From contig CP070726.1 of assembly GCA_020350865.1 (NCBI GenBank), forward strand, positions 542,572 through 558,271: a stretch of DNA of 15,700 bases, written 5' to 3'. This document shows, in pieces, positions 13,618 through 15,700 of this stretch. The stretch is from Thermoplasmata archaeon (lineage in GTDB: Archaea; Thermoplasmatota; Thermoplasmata; GCA-020350865). How positions within the stretch are numbered: the stretch's first letter is position 1; every line of letters begins with the position of its first letter. The notes below the pieces were generated by a model. That model did no database searches, had not been told where the DNA came from, and saw nothing but the letters and a program-made list of their open reading frames with translations. Both the position numbers and the translations under genes were made by a program.

Positions 13618-13823
13618 CGGCTGTTACATTCAATATTATTTGCATTAATATAAAGAAAAAAAAGTGATTTTAACGGCGATTCATACGCTTGGCCTGTGGG
13701 CTGAAGAGTTACTCCAAATGAATCAGGGGAGTAAGTCTCGATATGTCACAGGCTCCTGGCAGTTATGCTGAATCTAAGCCAGGCTGGGAATATAAAGGGA
13801 TTTCTGAGACTCTTAGGGGTCAG
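13618..13823. other. structured intergenic region between convergent genes (possible ncRNA or long 3' UTR)
   Basis: Three stems can be drawn. An outer stem pairs GCCTGTG (13692-13698) with CACAGGC (13747-13753). It encloses TTACTCC (13709-13715) with GGAGTAA (13728-13734). An adjacent hairpin pairs CCTGGC (13755-13760) with GCCAGG (13778-13783). On the minus strand this would be a 3' UTR of about 165 bases for basic protein copy B, ending in eight T (A8 at 13656-13663 on plus). On the plus strand, ATTTTAAC at about 13666-13673 lies some 20-25 bases before the outer stem. It is not recognisably tRNA, 5S, SRP or RNase P RNA. The region after copy A has a similar layout and also an ACTCC/GGAGT stem. 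Confidence 0.45.
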
Positions 13824-14039
13824 CTACTTCCTGGCCATTCTTGCTTCGCCGACGTAGCCCCTCTTGTCCAGATAGTACATATATCCCTTTTTCTTGTGGA
13901 TCTTCTCTGTTCCAACCTTCTTTTTTCGGCCGCGCTTGTTTGTCTTCATCGGTGCGCGCCATACATAGCCGTCTTTTCCTACATAATACAGATAGCCGGG
14001 TTCTCGGGTTATTTTTTCTTTTCCTATTCTCTTTCCCAT
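13824..14039 (-). CDS. very basic 71-aa protein with internal duplication, copy B
   Basis: The protein is 71 residues, a close paralogue of copy A at 7114-7329, with 63 of 71 positions identical. The eight changes are mostly conservative (I/V, F/Y, K/R and similar). It has the same two-module build: GYLYYVGKDGYVWRAPM and GYMYYLDKRGYVGEARM, joined by NKRGRKKK. The frame is open to 14105, but the ATG at 14039 sits seven bases after GGAGG and aligns exactly with the copy A start; a TATA box at 14074-14080 confirms this. The gene is convergent with the 255-residue membrane protein gene and separated from it by the structured region. Very strong protein conservation together with different flanking DNA suggests an old or selected duplication. 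Function is unknown; nucleic-acid binding is inferred from charge. Confidence 0.85.
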   Translation of the reverse strand: MGKRIGKEKITREPGYLYYVGKDGYVWRAPMKTNKRGRKKKVGTEKIHKKKGYMYYLDKRGYVGEARMARK

Positions 14040-14073
14040 GTGGAATCCTCCGAGAGAACTCACAAAATTATAG

Positions 14074-14080
14074 AATATAA
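14074..14080 (-). promoter_or_regulatory. TATA box of basic protein copy B
   Basis: On the minus strand, AAAAAGG (BRE-like) is followed by TTATATT, about 35-40 bases before the ATG at 14039. The leader is short and contains CGGAGG. Confidence 0.6.
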
Positions 14081-14208
14081 CCTTTTTGATGCCATTATCT
14101 CTCACGGTATTGAGCCAGCATTATTTTGGTTTCTTTACTTTCATGGGATTTTTCCTGTGGCCAATTGTATTGGAAAATGGTAGTATTTTCACCTTCCTCC
14201 TATGATAA

Positions 14209-14314
14209 CCGCTTTATACCTAAAATCGCAACTTAGGTGCGAGATTGCGTGGCAATTTCCGCTGAAGTACCGTTATTCAGCGAAAAATGAAAAAAGACAA
14301 ACGGAGGCAAACAC
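14209..14314 (+). promoter_or_regulatory. promoter and structured leader of the 74-residue gene
   Basis: A TATA-like TTTATACC (about 14213-14220) predicts transcription near 14240. The leader then holds a hairpin, CGCTGAA (14260-14266) with TTCAGCG (14276-14282) and a 9-base loop. A-rich sequence and ACGGAGG follow, eight bases before the ATG at 14315. A second small stem, CGCAA (14227-14231) with TTGCG (14245-14249), depends on the exact start. The leader is unusually long for this window. The rest of the 275-base gap to copy B shows only a short dyad, CCAAT-TGT-ATTGG (14161-14173). Confidence 0.5.
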
Positions 14315-14539
14315 ATGAAAGATGTTAAAAAAGCAGAAAATGTGTCCGAGCCAGAAAAAGAAAAGAACGCCAGGATGACCATCACAAAGGAGCAGGCCAA
14401 GTACTGGTTCTCGGTGGCAAAAAAAGACATTGCGGAGGGCAACAGGGAAGGGGCATGGAACGTGTACCGGTGGCTTTCCGAGAACAATGCCTGGTTTCAT
14501 GCCAAGCAACTACGCAAGGCCCTCGTAAACACCGCCTAG
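14315..14539 (+). CDS. small charged protein of unknown function (74 aa)
   Basis: The protein is 74 residues. A highly charged, probably disordered N-terminus (MKDVKKAENVSEPEKEKNAR) is followed by a helical part with three Trp and a Phe in a regular pattern (KYWFSVAKKDIAEGNREGAWNVYRWLSENNAWFHAKQL). The AKKDIAEGNREGAWNVYRWL stretch has the spacing of a single tetratricopeptide-like hairpin, but one repeat cannot be assigned with confidence. It has no cysteines, signal or membrane segment. The start is fixed by GGAGG eight bases upstream. It has its own promoter with a structured leader and is followed at once by a T-rich terminator, so it is a one-gene unit. The family is not recognised. Confidence 0.7.
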   Translation: MKDVKKAENVSEPEKEKNARMTITKEQAKYWFSVAKKDIAEGNREGAWNVYRWLSENNAWFHAKQLRKALVNTA

Positions 14540-14553
14540 TATTCAATCTGGGC

Positions 14554-14581
14554 TTTTTTATCTTTTATTTTTGTATTTTTT
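14554..14581 (+). terminator. T-rich terminator after the 74-residue gene
   Basis: Runs of six, four, five and six T within 28 bases, starting about 15 bases after the stop at 14539 and without a clear stem, make a typical archaeal oligo-T terminator. Confidence 0.65.
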
Positions 14582-14672
14582 ACCATATTTTTAATCCTTT
14601 AAACCCGCTTTCCCAATCGGTAGATTTTTATCTGACAACACCCTTTCTTTACTGCTCATCGGAGGCAGAATC

Positions 14673-14921
14673 TTGCTTGAGCTCTTCATAAACGAGATCA
14701 TAGACGATATACGAAGCGACCTGGGTGTGTCCCGAACGTTCTGTTATTTTATCATCGCGATTCTCTTTTTAACCATCCTCTTCTCCATTGTCATGTGGTT
14801 TATCGGCGGAAGAAGGCGAAAGAGGGAGTTGCGGGAGGCAAAAAAGAAGACATGCCCCGCATGCGGCGGCGAAAACGACCCGGATGCCCTGCTGTGCACA
14901 TACTGCGACGAGATGCTTTGA
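14673..14921 (+). CDS. one-pass membrane protein with C-terminal zinc ribbon
   Basis: The protein is 82 residues from a TTG at 14673, which stands seven bases after GGAGG (14661-14665). A short N-terminal segment (1-20), one transmembrane helix (about 23-45; YFIIAILFLTILFSIVMWFI) and a basic stretch GGRRRKRELREAKKK lead to a C-terminal zinc ribbon with C61, C64, C75 and C78 (CPACGG...CTYC). The positive-inside rule puts the ribbon in the cytosol. A TATA-like GATTTTTATC lies at about 14623-14632. The next gene starts 15 bases after the stop, so the two are probably co-transcribed. Such ribbons usually bind protein or nucleic acid; the partner is unknown. The small downstream ubiquitin-like protein is the obvious candidate by position only. 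Confidence 0.75.
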   Translation: MLELFINEIIDDIRSDLGVSRTFCYFIIAILFLTILFSIVMWFIGGRRRKRELREAKKKTCPACGGENDPDALLCTYCDEML

Positions 14922-14936
14922 ACTGGGTGAATATCA

Positions 14937-15143
14937 ATGATGGTGAATGTCAGGCTCTTGCCTGCAAAAGAAAGCAAAAAGGTGGAACTTTCAGATGATG
15001 CCACGGGTCTGGACCTGCTCTCGCTTCTGGCCCTTTCGCCCGATGCGCACATCATAACAAGACGGGACAGTCCCATCCCCCTAACCGAACAACTTGTAGA
15101 TGGGGAGAGCCTGGGCGTGATTTCGGTGGTTTCGGGAGGCTAG
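14937..15143 (+). CDS. MoaD/ThiS/SAMP-like ubiquitin-fold protein ending in GG
   Basis: The protein is 68 residues with the beta-grasp pattern of archaeal sulfur-carrier and modifier proteins: VNVRLLPAKESKKVEL (two strands), a helix in DATGLDLLSLLAL, then HIITRRDSPIPLTEQLVDGESLGVISVV and the terminal Gly-Gly (SVVSGG). In this family the C-terminal glycine is adenylated by an E1-like enzyme. It is then either thiocarboxylated, for sulfur transfer to molybdopterin, thiamine or tRNA wobble uridine, or linked to lysines of target proteins. Which role applies cannot be read here, as no E1 or MoaE gene is nearby. The start is ATG 14937 or 14940, both behind GGTGA. It is probably in an operon with the zinc-ribbon membrane protein. 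Its stop overlaps that of the convergent archaeosortase gene. Confidence 0.85.
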   Translation: MMVNVRLLPAKESKKVELSDDATGLDLLSLLALSPDAHIITRRDSPIPLTEQLVDGESLGVISVVSGG

Positions 15144-15700
15144 ACCTTATCGGGGATATGCTCCCCCTTTGTAGATAAGGGAGCATCGGGGGCCTCTTTT
15201 TCGGTTGTTTCCTCCTCTGCTGCTTCCTCCTCTGCTTCTCCTTCTTTTTTCCTGTCTGCCAGGTCCATTAAGCCCCAGATGTTCTCAAGGAGCTGCGGAA
15301 GCAGCTTGAAGGCAACGAAGGCCAGGACCAAAAGAGCGAGGAAACTGGCGCCTTTACCCACCGTATGATGGGAAAACTCGTATCCCCAGCCCAGGTCGTC
15401 GATCATGTAGATGACACTGACGTTTCTCACCAGGTTGAGGACGTATATCACCGGGACCGTTGCCAAAAAGGCCTGCCACTTGCTCTTTTTTTTGGCCTCC
15501 ACACAGTAAATGGCCCCTGCGAAGATGAGCATGCTCTGAAGGGCTGTGCACGCCTGCACCAAGGCCACGGAGGAGCCCATCACAGGCACGGAAATCTCGT
15601 TGTAGTTCATCCTGTACCACAGGGGATTTCCGGCAAAATTGATGTCCCCCACACCGTAGCTGTACCCGAAGGCGTTCAGCACCCACACCGTCTGCTGGGC
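15140..15700 (-). CDS. artA: archaeosortase (ArtA-like), partial: N-terminus outside the window
   Basis: About 186 residues are visible; the frame is open to the right edge, so the start lies outside. The protein is a multi-pass membrane protein of the exosortase/archaeosortase family. It has the catalytic Cys in VQACTALQSM, the Arg in VLNLVRNVSV and the His in YEFSHHTVGKG, in the usual order at the ends of transmembrane helices. Archaeosortase A recognises C-terminal PGF-type signals on surface proteins, cuts them and couples the proteins to membrane lipid. After the last helix there is a long Glu-rich cytosolic tail (GEAEEEAAEEETTEKEAPDAP) of low complexity, which is unusual. No protein with a PGF-like C-terminal signal is encoded in this window. 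The gene converges with the ubiquitin-like gene and overlaps its stop by four bases. Confidence 0.9.
   Translation of the reverse strand, partial: AQQTVWVLNAFGYSYGVGDINFAGNPLWYRMNYNEISVPVMGSSVALVQACTALQSMLIFAGAIYCVEAKKKSKWQAFLATVPVIYVLNLVRNVSVIYMIDDLGWGYEFSHHTVGKGASFLALLVLAFVAFKLLPQLLENIWGLMDLADRKKEGEAEEEAAEEETTEKEAPDAPLSTKGEHIPDKV

Noticed and set aside
13691..13790. tRNA, SRP RNA, RNase P RNA or box C/D or H/ACA guide RNA
   Set aside because: No tRNA cloverleaf, no SRP helix 8 motif and no clear C/D or ACA boxes could be placed; only generic stems remain, so I list it as an unassigned structured region.
13743..14183. 146-residue plus-strand open frame
   Set aside because: It covers the antisense of basic protein copy B, which has a paralogue, a Shine-Dalgarno and a TATA box. 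The plus frame is a shadow.
1..15700. Insertion sequences, integrases, att sites, toxin-antitoxin or defence genes
   Set aside because: No transposase, recombinase or known defence domain was found on either strand, and no long terminal inverted repeats were seen.

Overview
The window looks archaeal. Most genes are preceded by archaeal TATA-like boxes, often 25-35 bases before the start codon. Several transcripts seem to have short leaders or none. The gene content fits: single-domain HypA, HypB, HypC and HypD, a PadR-type winged-helix regulator, a GG-ending ubiquitin/MoaD-like protein and an archaeosortase. A euryarchaeal lineage, perhaps Thermoplasmatota-like, is my best guess, but the sequence alone does not fix it. 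I see no rRNA, tRNA, insertion sequence or CRISPR array.

Left part (1-5112). The window opens on the last 35 codons of hypE (+), recognised by its PRIC-COOH tail. A CPBP-family membrane protease with an added exported C-terminal domain follows, then a small unknown gene and a zinc-ribbon/coiled-coil/HEAT-repeat protein. Facing these is a compact minus-strand operon hypC-hypA-hypD whose genes overlap by 8 bases each.

Middle part (5113-10585). A PLP aminotransferase diverges from hypC. Next comes a divergent pair: a hidden 48-residue Cys/His micro-protein (minus) and a PadR regulator (plus). They share a promoter region holding three copies of the palindrome TATCGG-N4-CCGATA. A 71-residue very basic protein follows, then hypB-hypF (minus).

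Right part (10586-15700). A protein with four HTH-like segments diverges from hypB. It is followed by two multi-pass membrane proteins and a second copy of the basic 71-residue protein (63/71 identical to the first). Then come a 74-residue gene with a structured leader, a one-pass zinc-ribbon protein with a ubiquitin-like partner, and an archaeosortase that runs off the right edge.

How the genes work together. HypA and HypB deliver nickel. HypE and HypF make the cyanide ligand, and HypC and HypD assemble and hand over the Fe(CN)2CO unit of [NiFe] hydrogenases. All six functions are present, in three transcription blocks, but no hydrogenase structural gene is visible here. The most novel material is the PadR/micro-protein unit with its triple operator. 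Next is the pair of duplicated basic proteins, each followed by a structured intergenic region between convergent genes.
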